A program made the position numbers and the translations under genes. This document shows positions 1 through 12,704 of a DNA stretch of 64,000 nt, one piece after another. Every line of letters begins with the position of its first letter. Position 1 is the first letter of the stretch. A model generated the notes under the pieces. That model did no database searches. It was not told the origin of the DNA and worked only from the letters and a program-made list of their open reading frames with translations. Source of the stretch: Sclerodactyla briareus. Its lineage: Eukaryota; Echinodermata; Holothuroidea; Dendrochirotida; Sclerodactylidae. The stretch is from positions 1-64,000 of the forward strand of contig JAODTK010002998.1 in assembly GCA_026419785.1 (NCBI GenBank), given 5' to 3'.

Positions 1-1760
1 AGATAGAAAATTTGTGAAAAGTCGACATTTCGTCCAATTTGGCTTGTAACATGATAACGCGACCCCGCCTGAATGGAGGGAGCTCATCGTGGTATGTGTT
101 TTCCCCATGAGTATACATGACCCCTTTGGTTTTTGGTGTCAGTCGGAGGTCATCTGAGGTCACCAGAGAACAAAGTCTGGAAGCCTGTAAATCAGGATCA
201 GTCCAAATTTGTTTGTCTGATCAGTTTGGAAAATGTATGTCTAGCTTTGTTATGGAGGGCCCATAAACCCCCGACTGTTGTTTGAATAGGTCGGGGTGGA
301 ATTTTTAGTCAAAAGAGAAAATTTGTGAAAAGTCGATGTTTTTGCTAATTTTTGCTTGTAAACACGATAACTTGACCCCGACTGGATGGATGAATTCATA
401 CTTTGTTATGCGTGTTCCCCATGATGAGTACTGAACCCCCCTATTGTTTTGGGGTCAGTCGGAGGTCTCTTAGTCACCATAGATCGAAGTCTGAAAAACC
501 TCGTAAACACAATAATTCCAGTTGAATGGTTGGTCCTGGATCAGTGGAAGTTTGGTGTATAAGCTTTCTTATGGGGAGCACAGGAACCCTATTGTTTTTA
601 TATAGGTCGGTGTGAATTTTGGTCAAAGATAGAAAATTTGTGAAAGATCATTTCTGGCCAGTTTTGGCGTGTAAACATGATAAACCGACTCTGCCTGGAT
701 GGATGAAGCTCATACTTGGTACTCGTGTGTTCCCCATGATGAGTAACTGAACTCTATCGTTTGTGGTCAGGTCATATGAGTCATCTGAGGTCAACTTGAG
801 GTCAAAGTCCCCGAAAAAACCTTGTAATACATGATAAGTCCAGAATCTTTGTCTGATAGGTTGAATTTTGGTATACTTTCTTATTGAGACACCGAAACCC
901 TATTGTTTTTGGAATAGGTTGGGGTGATTTTTCGTCACAAGAAGAAATTTGTGAAAAGTCGATGTTTTGGCTAATTTTTGCTTGTAAACACGATAACCCG
1001 GACCGCCTGATGATTGAGGCTCAAAAACTGGTATGTGTTTTCCCCATGATGAGTACATGAACGCCTATTGCTTGGGTCCTAGGAGGTCATCTGAGGTCAC
1101 CAGATTCCAAAGTCTGAAAGACCTTGTAAACACGATAAGTGCTTAATTGTTGGTCTGATCAGGTTGGAATTTGGTGGTACTTTCTTATGGGAGTACAGGA
1201 ACCCTGTTGTTTTTTGGTCTAGGTGGGGGTTGAATTTGGTCAAAAATAGAAGATTCGTGAAATCGATATTCTGGCCAATTTCGTTCGGCTTGTAAGCACG
1301 ATAACTCGAAATCCCGCCTGAATGGATTCACTAGTTTCTTGACCTTTTCATATTCTCATTATGTGTTTCCCCATGATGAGTACATGACCCTATTGTTTTG
1401 GGGTCAGGTCCGAGGTCCTCTGAGGTCCCCAGAGATCAAAGTCTTAAAACCTTGTAACCACGATAAGCCCAATGTTTGGTCTGAATCAGTTGAAATTGTG
1501 GTATCGCTTTCAGCTTTCTTGGGGGACAACAGGAAACCCTATGTTTTTTGCATGTCGGGTGATTTTGGTCAAAGATAGAAAATTTGTGAAAAGTTTCAAT
1601 ATTTTGGCCAATTTTGGCGTGTAAACATGGATAACTCGACCCGTCTGGATGGATGAGCTCATTCTTGGTATGTGTGTTCCCCAAGGGGGGGGGGGGGGGG
1701 TGATGAGTTCATGAACCCTATTGTTTTTGGAGTTAGGTCGAGTTCGGCCATAGTTCAATT
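1..1760. repeat. ~313-bp AGGTCA-rich tandem satellite
   Basis: At least six diverged copies of one unit run head to tail. The landmark CCCCATGATGAG recurs near 103, 417, 732, 1042, 1369 and 1679, a spacing of about 310-327 bases. Each unit holds the same ordered words: GTGAAAAGTCGA, TTGTAAACACGATAA, a CCCGCCTGGATGGATGA block, the landmark, CCCTATTGTTTT, and GGAGGTCATCTGAGGTCACC. Copies differ mostly by single-base gains and losses. The array runs off the left edge, so its full length is unknown. The last copy contains a poly(G) tract at 1686-1700. No open frame is conserved between copies, so I see no coding function. Confidence 0.9.
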
Positions 1761-1879
1761 CTGTGAATCTCGAAATCAGTGTGTATCTTGTCTTATCAGA
1801 GTATAGGCCCTATTGGTTGTGGGGATACTGGAAATTTTCAGTTGTTATGTTGCCCATAATATTAGTAGGTAGTAGGTTG

Positions 1880-2300
1880 ATTCTCGTCCCTCCGACAGCT
1901 CAGTTATCAATCTCCTCCACGTGTCACGATCTTTTTCGCAAGGGGTTATATAGCTTCCCGAAACTGTTAATGTTGATGTCCCTGAATTGCGATTTGATTT
2001 TTTCCGAGCAAATTAGTCACAGGTCTCCAACGGTTTAGTAGTAGTCTCAATGCTTCTCTAGAACGACCTCTTCGCTGCCAGTTTCTTCTGGAGTCTCGCA
2101 CCGTGACCAAAAAATCTCACACGTCTATGTTTACTACGGAGACCAAGGGATTTTGATTGGTCACATCATGAGTTGGTCTTGGTATGCAATTGTTATTGGT
2201 CCATCTGGATGTCGAGAACATTGTCGAGTATTCTCTTTTGGAAAGTGTCATTTTTGTGTCAAGTGTCAATTTTGTTGCCCATAATGAGCTTGTGTGCAAT
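1880..2300 (-). mobile_element. Possible 3' end of a LINE ORF (weak)
   Basis: On the minus strand, near 1885-1945, a frame reads KDRDTWRRLITELSEGRES. Such (A)xDRxxWRRL stretches are typical of the C-terminal end of many LINE polyproteins. Upstream on the same strand (2000-2300) there are short basic, tryptophan-containing peptides in several frames, consistent with a decayed coding tail. No RT core is visible. The identification rests on one short motif and could be chance. Confidence 0.35.
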
Positions 2301-2309
2301 CTTCCATTT

Positions 2310-4736
2310 GTCTCAGTCTAGTTATAGGTTGTCAGGAATAGTCGAGGAATCACAGGCCTTTTAACTTTTGGTTCCTTCCCAAATTTTTTTTTCCACGAAT
2401 TTTTCGCCAGAATTTTCATCTCAGAAAAATTTAGGTGGGGGGGGGGCGCAGTCCCTTCCGCCCAAGGCTTTGGAATTCTTCGAGTTAAACCAAATGTAGG
2501 TCGAAGCACTACACCGCATTTTACACACGTCTGGAAGAAAACGACATTGCGCGAAACACTTGGAAAATTAGGCACTTTTGGCTATTCGAATTAAAGTTCG
2601 AGTAACCGTATGGAACAGGTAATCCTTCGACTTCGCCTATTCGGTCCCGTTTCTCACCTGTGTCCGCACCTGAAATTAGTGGACTTAAGACAATTTCCAA
2701 CGCGATTATGGTTTGTGGTTTCAGAGACAAAATTGAATCAGTTTACAGTGTTACGGTTTCATAGTGACAAAATCGGCATGTGCCTATTATTTTTTTATTA
2801 CTGCTGCCCGGAAAAGGGGGGACCAACGATAGATAACCCCCCCCCCACTTTTGAAAGTGGCGGGACATGTCCCCTTCCCCCACCTGTTGACGCCATGCGT
2901 CCTACTCGACGATTCGGAGATATAAATGCCGAGAAGAACGGAATGACTGAATACGGAGATACGAGAAATGATAAGGTTTAGAAAACAACGTCATGGTCGT
3001 CATGCCATTACATCTGATCATTTTGGACAGCGTGAGGTAGCGCTTACGCTTGTATCTTTCACTGCATATCTGAAAAATGCCCATTTTGGAGGGGGAAAAC
3101 ATATCATATAACGGTGCTGAAATGTGCACCCGTACCTTGCAAGTGTAAGAGAGGGGAACAGGGTGGTAAAAAATTCGGCTGATAGCAAGATAAGTGGTCA
3201 TTTTGTGTTTATAAATTTGTCATCATATGAGAAGGAAATGCGTGTTCAACTACGAACTGCACGCGGTCAATTTCCCGCATGTATTCGCAGTTACCACCAC
3301 GATTCATTATCATCACATTATGAGCATTTCCTGGAAGAACCAACGTCTCATTTCGTATAAACGAGCAGCCTTGGTCTTAATGTGTCCGTCATTTCAGATA
3401 ACTAGCTCCCATCGAGTGTTAACCTATGCTCTTACTTACCCTTCGTAGCTGAGTGGTTATTGATATTGTGAAATACAAAATATGTACAAAAAGTTAATTT
3501 CCTTACTATTGCCGCCCCCTCTGCGTGTTTCACTAAAATTACGTTTAATAGATGAATTGTATGGAGTAGTTACATTTGTATTGAGTCAGCGTGCCAAAGT
3601 GGTGGATATCCTATGTAAAAGTTCTATTCACATCGTTCACATCGTGTAAATCCCGTGTCCATTTTGTCATATCCTTCGATCTCCAACGCGTTTTCATATT
3701 AGAACTATATCTAACGATAACGATAAAATCGTCATCTATCAGTGAGCGATAAACGATCCGGATTACTTGTAAAATGTTGTCGACTGATCAGGAGAATTTT
3801 TATGTTCGCATTCGACGTCACGGCCTATTCTTCCCAGCTGCTGTTTGTTGCTGTTCATCGTGGTCTTCTATTGGTAGTGTGAAGCCCGCTCCATGTTATG
3901 GTGTATTGTTAGCCGTTATCCTTATGCGGTTGACTATTCAGTTTTACCGGGTCCATAATTGGTATTACAATAATATTCATTTCGCATTGAATCAGCATAA
4001 ATGTTCCCGATTGTTAGGAAGGGTCAGTGACCTTTATAGATTCACAAGCGAGTATTCCGCTATAACTGAAAATTATTTAGACAACTATTCTATCATGCTC
4101 TGTTAATCCGTGACCTATTGAATCCTAGTACTGGCGCAATCATTCATCAGCTCTAAATCCTGCTCGAATCCACATAGTGGTTCAACAGGTTAATGGCAAC
4201 TTCCACCTCTTCCCACATGGCACGGTTCCTCGTAGCAGCATGATCCAGATCCAATCCTTGAGATCTTATTGAAAAAGCGGTAACTAGACCATTGTTTTTT
4301 GGTCTTCACGGACTTTATTTCCAGCAATAATCACCGTCCTGATCCACGCTCACTACGGTGGAACGTCTTCTTACGGGGATAGACCCCCCGGTTGGGGAAA
4401 TTCAATTCCTCATAGGATATCTCTTTTTCCATCTTTTGGTGCCGGCCCCTTACCCATCGGTAAATCCGCCGCTTCCCCTACTTAGTGTGTCGCCGAGGTA
4501 AAGTCAAAAGGATTCATGACATGCATCCCCTCTTCACTACTTCATCATAATCCCACAGATCGACCCTAGCTTCCCCTGGCGTCTGCTGCAGATGAAATCG
4601 GGGTCTCGGCCGATTCTGCCAGTGATCTGTATCACATTTTCTCGTGGTTCAAATGGTGACCTGATGGTGTGACTATTGCTCACAACCAACACCCAACTCC
4701 CCAAACTCCCATATTTCCAATGCATGTTGTTCTGCA
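2310..4736. other. Non-coding interval, nothing recognised
   Basis: About 2.4 kb with only short, unconserved frames. The longest, 3774-4106 on the plus strand (110 codons), starts with a plausible ATG but has no motif or membrane pattern I recognise. Poly(G) near 2437-2446 and poly(C) near 2839-2847 belong to a series of such tracts across the window. Confidence 0.6.
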
Positions 4737-5890
4737 ATTAATAATAATAATAACGAAGACTGGATAGACGCCTAAGCAAGAAGCCTCTGGGGCGCTTTAC
4801 AAAACTTAAAATAAACACAGAGCAGAAAAACTGAAAAGAATATGCAGAGCGCGATAGAAACACACAACAAATACATAACTAATAATCAGTCTAACAGACA
4901 GTGCTGATGAGGAAGGAACGTTAAGACGATACGAAGTAGTTAGTCAGCGGAGAGAATGGACAGGAGTCAGAAGGGGTAATTCACAAGGGAGCGGCAACAG
5001 AGGCGAATAAACGGGTCAACCGCTAACTTGGTGGAGAGGCGAACCGTACTTAAGCTCTTGCTTGGGAAGATGACCGTTAGATCTGGAAGGAACATGCAGC
5101 TGACAAGCTCTGAATAAACTAGCAGCCTGCAGTTGATTGCTTTATATTGAGTATAAGGATCTGAAAGGCAATTGTCACATTCAGAGCCTGGATGGTTTGT
5201 GATTTTCTTGTTATTTTATCTCCTACTATTTTGAATAAGCTTTACGAGTGCAGACATTGCTTGCTCGTCTTATACCCGTGGGTCCTCGTCATTCCGCTTC
5301 ACCGAATTGCCCGACTTTGATGGTGGGATGCCAAGAAGAATTACTAACGTATTAACGTATCTCATAGTCAGGCGATTAATCAGTCTGAGAGTAGTCTATA
5401 GTATCGAACGCTGCCTGAAATCAAGTAGCACGCAAGAAAGCTTCATTGTGGCTTATCATCCCAGATAAGAAATGTCATTCTGAATACAAGCATGCAGTTT
5501 CAGTGCTTGTTGTACGTGATTGTATGTCAACAATGTCTGTTTGCAGCTGATCAACACCACTCTTCTATACCCAATACCATCCAAGGAAAGGAAAATTTGA
5601 AATCGGGCGGTAGTTGGCACGCTCCAATATCCAAACCTGGCTTCTTAAGAGCGGGTGACACAAGCATGCTTCAGCGCAGAGGGGAAAACACCGGAAGACA
5701 AGGATTTGTTCACGATTGAAGTAAACAGTTGGAGAAGCAGGGTGAAGGAGACAATTCCGAAAATATTGGAGGCAAAGCAATCCAGAGAGGCGAATTTGCA
5801 GTAGAGAGTGATGCTCCGGAGTATCATCTTCGGAAACCTCAGAACACGGTGTGTGAAGCTGGTCATGCATGACTCAGTAACAACCAACAG
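4737..5890 (-). mobile_element. 5'-truncated CR1/jockey-like LINE with RT fragment and tail
   Basis: The minus strand from 5887 down to about 5340 reads, across several frames, as successive reverse transcriptase blocks. They are NKSLSSGVFPSALKHACVT, then ANYRPISNFPFLG, then a STETA block, then NEAFL and AAFDTIDYS, ending in LINRLTMRY. These are fingers and palm motifs of CR1/jockey-type RTs in the correct order. Frameshifts and stops lie between them. At 4738-4800 the same strand carries TTTTGTAAAGCGCCCC followed by a (TTA)n run, a typical LINE/SINE 3' tail. The later RT motifs, including the catalytic DD box, are not visible between 5340 and 4800. The element is therefore internally deleted or very decayed, and is not active. 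Confidence 0.75.
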
Positions 5891-7644
5891 AGAGAGAGGT
5901 GGTGTCGATACCAGGTTATCCAGACCATCACGGAGTTTTGACCTTTTTTTGTAACTGTGAGAACTAGTGAAAAGATATTAGCGGATGCACAGCTTTATCA
6001 TAAGTAGGCGGGGATCTTTGTGCCTTGGGAGAAGTGAGAGAATTGAGGTTTGTAATGAACGAAAAGGTCTTTTGATAAGACTGTGAATGAAATAGGGGGC
6101 AGTGTGATAGTCGGCTTCAAAAGTAACAGGAGACTCTGGTATTACGAACTGGTCCCGAGAACTGTCCTCGTCTACAGCAGGTCTGGACTGCAGCCAATGC
6201 GTTCAGACGACGACGCTCTTCTCTTGGCTGCACGGAGGGTATCAGAATACCAGGGCATGGTGAAGTCATGGTGCACTCCTATGCACTAGCGGAGCATGGC
6301 TGTCAAGTACACTAGCCAGGAGGTAGTATACGCTACCAGGACGCAAGGTCCAAAGGCAGGCTTAAGTGATAGAAGTCTGGAGATGAGCACAGAAGTTCTC
6401 TGCTGATATATGAAGAGCACGGGTTTTTATTTGCTTGGACTTGGCATGCCTTGGACAGCCAGATGCAAAATTCCTGTTATCCCCGTGTTTTCCGCCATCT
6501 GGATTTGGAAAAATCGCAAAACACTAGTTGAATGAGGCTCAATGATCACATGATATTCAGACCACAACTGATTTGTTCTACACTTTCGCCTTGATTCTAG
6601 GTGGGTCGATGCAGTTACTATTTTCTCTGTTAAGGACTAATCATCAAGCTAGAGAAGTTGAGGATTAAAGGGTGAGTACGGGAGGGGGTGGACAGTACAC
6701 CCTTGTAGATATCGCACTAATGTGTGCTGTTCGTCGTGTCGTTAAAGTTTTGAAGCATAAAAAAAATATCATTATGATCAATTAGTTTTCTTACTACTTC
6801 CGTCGCAACGTAAGGACATAGACCAAAGTGTATCATACGGAAGGCGATACATTCAGAGATTATCGTAGGATTTTGAAAATCATTGTGGAAAGAAAATTGC
6901 CTCTGTTTTTATATGTTTCTCTGTCCGTCACGACCAATGGGCTAGTAGGTCGAAAATTATTTCAACATGGCCCAGTATAGCACGCTCTAAACACGCACCA
7001 CAGTATTGAATTGCATGCATGCCATTTAGAAGTCCGCGTTAGCTAAAAGGACTTCGGTTAAACGAAGGTCCACAGGGGTCGCTCGGCTCCATACAAGCCT
7101 AGGTGAGGTTCCAGGGACTAACGTTACAGTAATTATTACCGGGAATTTCACTGTATGTAACTAACGTTAGTATTGCGGTCAGGAGAACACCCCACAAGGG
7201 GTAATTATTTCGGCCAAATGTTGGCAAGAGGCTTGATAAGACTGATATTCTCGGAGAGTGCTGCACGGGCCAGGCTAATGCCAGATGGTCTTATTCGTCA
7301 ATTACTATATCCATTTGTACCCGTTTTGGCTAAATTGCATCGACTCCGTGTGATGTTTCCAAACCCATGACCAAATGTATTGGGTAAGAGTGGTGACAGT
7401 AATGAGGTCACTGTGCTCGGTAAATAACGAAACGGGACGAGGAACTGATAGTACCATGCACATTACAGTAGCCAAAACGGTGTCATCTGTGGCATGCGTT
7501 AATATCATGACAAAATTATAGGTTCAAAAAGTATAAAATCCAGGTTGGACAATGGCGGCTTATAGTCATAACCATAAGTGAGTCTTTTTCACGAACTATG
7601 ACCTGAAAAGTATGGATTTAGAGCAGAAAGTCCTCCATAAGTAC

Positions 7645-7650
<6 letters not shown>
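5891..7650. other. Non-coding interval, nothing recognised
   Basis: No conserved coding signal, RNA gene or tandem repeat was found on either strand. Short frames such as 6083-6289 and 7173-7370 have no recognisable motif and no splice or codon pattern to support them. Confidence 0.5.

Positions 7651-7684
<34 letters not shown>
7651..7684. repeat. Poly(T) tract of about 34 bases
   Basis: An uninterrupted T run. Read on the minus strand it is a poly(A) tail that would end an inserted element lying to its right (7685 upward). The adjacent minus-strand sequence is not recognisable, so the source element is unknown. Confidence 0.8.
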
Positions 7685-7688
<4 letters not shown>

Positions 7689-7689
7689 A

Positions 7690-8500
7690 GACTGCATTGA
7701 GGAGGCTCAACTCAATCCTACCTAGCTACGCCACTGTGCAACGAGGTTGAGCCCAAGAGCACTCAAGAGAGGCGAAGCCTAATTACATTCACAATGTCAG
7801 CATATACAGGATTTGTATTCCTAAGTAGGAAATTCTAATCGTCTGATCTACTTTCCAATATAAGTTGACGGTATACAATATCCTTCTTCGTTATCTCAAT
7901 TATTCTTTACCCCGACGTATGAAAATAATAGAGAAATTAAATTCTACTCCGCCAAATTTTACTGGAATTATGCACCAGATGCATCTAAAGACATTTCAAA
8001 ACTTTAAAATTTCCCCCCCCATACAGTCAACATTTACAGATCTGTCGGCAATATCCCCCACCCTCCGAAATATGGGACTGACAGTGATAAAGAGCTTAGG
8101 CTCGATTTCCAGTCAATTACACAAATTCCCCCCTCTCAAGGGTTTTAAAAAGTGCCACAGGACCAGGACAAATGATGGACATTTGCAGAGGTCTCTAACA
8201 TCACAGACATTGTTGTGAAAAGCAAAATCACATGCAAAACCATCATCCCTCAAAATCAATCAGGGAGAAACATCACAGTAAAAAAAATTGAGGAACACAG
8301 TGAAGTGCTCATCCACGATCAATACGGCCAGGGTCCCGGATGATCCTTAGTTGCGTCCTGAACCCGAGAAAATCAAATCAAGGAAGTGGGAAAATTTCTA
8401 CAAAAGGGTATTAGAAGCAACCTCACATGTTCAGGCGAATTATATCGAATGTGCTTTGCCAGCCGAAGTGACGAATTGGTTATGCGCATGATTTTTACCT
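7690..8500. other. Interval upstream of the DIRS relic, unassigned
   Basis: A 117-codon plus-strand frame at 7865-8218 is polar and lacks recognisable motifs. It lies directly upstream of the DIRS RT and could be remains of that element's gag-like region, but no zinc knuckle or other diagnostic residue is visible. Confidence 0.3.
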
Positions 8501-10620
8501 GAAAAAATAAATAAAAATGTTAAATACTACCATTTCTAAATGGGCTCACTGAGGAGTGCTCTCGAATGGTTTGCACCAGCATTGCTAGTGGCATCGGTTG
8601 GATTAAAAGACGCCTATTATTACTGTCCCAGTGCATCCTGACAGTCGAAAATTCCTGCGGTTCTTCTGTGGGGGACCATATTTATCAGTATACTTGCCCC
8701 CTTAATGGGGAGGCAAGTGGGGGCAAGTCTATAAGTATACTTGCCCCCCACGATTGTTCACTAAATACTAAAACCAGGTTCAGCCCGAGCTGAGAAAAAG
8801 AAAAGTGGGCAATAAATCTTTAGCATATATAGATGATTATTTTTGGTCCAGGCGAGGAGTACAAACGAAAGGATATAATGCAGTTCTTAAGCTACAGAGG
8901 TGTTCCAGAGTTTGAGGGGTTTGTAATCCATCCAGACAAAAGCCGTCATGGAATCATCAAAGAGGTGGACTTCTTTTCTGGGTTCATAAATAAGTCAGAT
9001 GCCATGAAAGTCATTCCTAAACCGGGAAGAATAAGTATTGCACTCGCTGAAATACGGAAGTTTAAAACAAATATAAAAAGAGTGCAAGAGAATTTGCTCT
9101 AGCTTTTGGTTTCTCTTTCCCTCGGGTCCAATATAAACCCCTACATTATAGGAGTTTGAAATGTAAATACTTGCTCTTAAGGCAGGTAATGGGAATTTTG
9201 AAGCTGCAATAAAAATGACTGATGATGCAAATCAGGAATTGACCTGGTGGCAAGATAACCTGGCACACTCGTCAATGGGGAAAAAACACACTAATCCAGT
9301 CTAACCATATTCACGGATAGAGTCCTCCATGGGTTGGGGGCTCATTGCCCCACATTATCAACAAAGACAAAGGGAAATGGGGTGAACAAGAAAGATGAGA
9401 AGTGAATGTACAGGAGCTCATTGCAATTATTAAGCTCTCCTACGCTTGGTTTGTTGCTTATATTATGGCTATAGGAGGAACCGTGCTTCGCAGGTAATAA
9501 AATAACAAAGCAAATTGGGCGGAAGCTTAATAATGGCTCTCGGGTGCCCATATACCACGAAAAACACCAATGTGTACGTGCAGGGAGCGGTCGAGGAATT
9601 TGAAGGAAAACATAGAATGGCCACTACAGCAACGGATTTCCAGAACATCTGTGATTATATGGGGGAATCCAAGCATAGATTTTTGCCTCAGATGATTAAC
9701 AAAAAAGATGGCAGACTTTGCTACTGGAAGGATCATCACAATACAATGTAGACGGATGCCATCCTCGTTTGGCTGGCATGACTGTTATTCTATGCATTCT
9801 CTCAGTTCCCTTTAATTGCTTAGCGTCCTCAATCGATTCGGCGTTATAAAACCAGGTTTTGGCTTTCTTGACCGCCTGTTTAAATCAGGAGATTCTTAGC
9901 ACACCCACCATTTAACACGGCTCGATCGGCCCCTTGTCAGTCGTTTCATGAAGGGTATTAATGAACTAAGCCCACCTCGGCCAAAATACCCACACCACAT
10001 GGACATCATTGCCTCTAAAGAACAGTAACATTTACAACATGTGTCGCAGTCACAGCTCAGCGCCTGTAAACCCATGCAATTGAAAAAAAATGCATTCACA
10101 GAAAGTCGTATTCCAGATTTCCACCATGCCAGCAGTTTCGGCTGGAGTCCCATTCCGGGTTGTCCTGCCTGCATATGTTCAGGATTCAAGTATCAAGGTC
10201 TTGACTTTCTCAACAGCATACTTAACATGACAAACCACTGGGGGGTGGGTGGAATTACCCAAATCTTCATAACTCACAATAACACACCACTGTCCTGCAC
10301 AAGGGAACTTTAGCACGTGGCTGCCGTCAGGTTATGGCTGCTGCAGGCATTGAATGGCAGTGATACAGTGAACACCAGCACACGCTCAGGTCTTATCGGC
10401 ACGGCAACAAAAAAATCCAATAGAAGACATATTGAAAGCGGCAGGGTGGAATCCGAGTCAACTCCGCAACCTTCTAAAAGGCTATCAGACTAGGCACAGT
10501 GAGCACTGTTTTGCTAAGGGTATTTGAGTTATTCCTATTTTACGGATGTGTATTGTGTGTTCTACTGTAAAAACAGTAGATGTTGGACTGGGGCGAATAA
10601 AATTTGAACAGAACCACCCC
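8500..10620 (+). mobile_element. Decayed DIRS-type retroelement (RT, RNase H-like, recombinase remains)
   Basis: The order of domains is diagnostic. At 8590-8690, VGLKDAYY and VPVHPDSRKFLRFF appear in adjacent frames: the RT palm of DIRS-type elements. The catalytic box YIDDYF is intact at 8826-8843. GFVIHPDKSRHGIIKEVDF and the MKVIPKPGRI region follow at 8908-9040. LTWWQDNLAHS at 9239-9270 and a LGWG-type block near 9330 match the RNase H-like part. A plus-strand frame at 9515-9751 covers the following section. DILKAAGWNPS at 10426-10458 matches the recombinase block between the HxxR motif and the catalytic tyrosine. Frameshifts and stops occur throughout. A 9-bp inverted repeat (TGAGACTTT/AAAGTCTCA) at 10641-10669 follows and may belong to the element's end. 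It is a relic with no single intact ORF. Confidence 0.8.
8689..8750 (+). repeat. Local duplication with 10-bp inverted arms inside the DIRS RT
   Basis: AGTATACTTGCCCCC occurs twice about 50 bases apart. Between the copies lies TGGGGGCAAGT, the reverse complement of the repeated ACTTGCCCCC. The RT peptide is correspondingly duplicated (YQYTCP, then YKYTCPP, just before RLFTKILKP). This is an insertion relative to the family, consistent with hairpin-primed slippage. Confidence 0.7.
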
Positions 10621-12700
10621 AGGTCGTTGTTTGTTGTTTGTGAGACTTTGAACATGCGTTAAAGTCTCAGGTAACCGCAGTTAAAGGGGAATGTTGAGAG
10701 AACAAAATAAACGAATCCCACAAGGATGAGTTCGATTAGATTCTACTGAGACCTTACACTAACGGGGATTACGTGTCTCTCAGTTGGGGTTATGTTACGC
10801 CCTGACTAGAGTATTTGAAATGTAAAATTTCCTAACACAATCTTCAATGCATGTGGTGTTCATGAGCATGTCGTTAAAAAATGAAGCTTCCGTCATGATA
10901 TCTCACTTTATCCTCCGTTTAGTGTGATGTTCGGTAGAACCTCATTCAAAACTTCATCCTGTGGATTCGTTAATTTACAATTAGAGACGATGCTAGTCAC
11001 CCACTCAATATGATTCTTTTCAACCCCTTCCCGATATTCGTCTGCGGTTCCACGCACAAACCTCGCACGTTTCCCGACAATCCTCTTTGTTCCTATTCTA
11101 TTCATATATTAAACCAACTTTGGTAAGAATATAAATTTTTTGTCTACTGAAAAGTCGTGTAAAACAAATTAGTCATATCCGATTTTGTTCGCCCGTATAG
11201 GTTCTGAGGTGTTGGAAGATCAGACGATGACTTCTATGTATTCGCGTGCACTTATTAGCTGCACTCCTTCCCAGAAACGTACTTGTTTCAGTCCTTCCAC
11301 GATCGTCCTTGCAATAGGCTAATTTTCATTGTTGATTAAATTCATCACTCGTCTGGTGGATTACCATACTTGTTGCTTGGGAAACACAGATTCGCTCATT
11401 CGGGATCGTAAGATCAACACAGGAGCGCATGATTCGCCTCACAATTATACACGTATCAAGAGGAATCAATAATACGTTCCATCAGTAGGCCTACATTTCA
11501 AAGCAGCTAACCAGTCACTGGTACTATCATTCCATTGATGAATCTTCATGGATGATGGTGTTTGCCTTTGCACAATTGGGCGATTTTAGGTAACAGAGTG
11601 ATCGGGTTGGATCAGCTTTACAGTGGAAATGACTGAACATAGCTGATTTGATCCTCAACATTCGGATAGTGAACTATGAATACTCCTCCCAGAAAGACCA
11701 CCCCCCATGCGAAAGGGGCTCCTGGCAAGAAACCCCCGAACTGGTCATCCGATCACGCTCTAGTTTATTGCGAGCGATGAAATCGTTGCATAGGAGTCGG
11801 TCTAAGATTTTGTGTGGTCTTTTGCAGTTGAAGTTTTAAGGGCAGGTTACAATCGGAAATCTAAGATACGATTCAGTCGGCATTTAATGGAGGAAAAAAA
11901 TGATTAGTTGATTGTACTTTGATTTCGGATAAGGAACAGTTTTTCGTTCAATCAGAATGAGATTTGTTACAAATGCCTACGTTGAAAAACTAACGGGAAA
12001 ACCCGGACATATAATTTGTCCTGGGCGAATGTAACTTTCAATATGAATTTATATTGCCAGAACAGCAGTTAATTGTTTCGTTGTTCTGTAATTACTTTCT
12101 AGACTCCAATTCAAAATTTTATGTTTCCTCGTTCAAACCATGTACTGCTGGTATTGTTTTCTAGCAAATTAATTGGTAACGATTTGCGAAACAATTTCCA
12201 CCCTAGTACAGTTTGGGCGATAATGTTATTTTAGGTTGGCAACGACGTTGCGAGAGATTTTTTCACAGTAATGATGATCGTGATCTTTTCCTTTTCATAC
12301 ATGAAGTGACACCGTTGACGACTACACAAAATAAGGCCTATATTTTTCATCATCGCTGAGAAAAGCTATTAAACTGGCTCCCACTATTTTATTCCTATCT
12401 TGTGACTGTTCTCTCTTCCAAAATGAGGTTTCAATTGGTCTATGTGTTTATTTCATGTACAAATTTTTATGCCAACTAGATGTTCCTCACCTCTGTTTAT
12501 GGTAAAAAAAAATACCTACAGACAGGCACGTTGCCACTCTAATTTTTGCCACATTGAAAAGTTGTCAACTTAGTGAAGTGGCTTTGATATTTATGTAGAT
12601 AGGAAAATGATGACAATCAGAATATCTTCAGACAAGATTTCATTTTCCTCACTAAGTTTTGGTATGAGATATTTTGTTTTTTCTGCGGCGCAATTAGGAA
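10621..12700. other. Non-coding interval, nothing firmly recognised
   Basis: About 2 kb, AT-rich. A minus-strand frame at 10908-11105 (65 codons) is basic and unrecognised. On the minus strand, 11290-11390 encodes a TRRVMNLIN-like peptide resembling TRRVKDLIN at about 49.2 kb, so a dispersed repeat may lie here. Confidence 0.4.
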
Positions 12701-12704
12701 GTAC

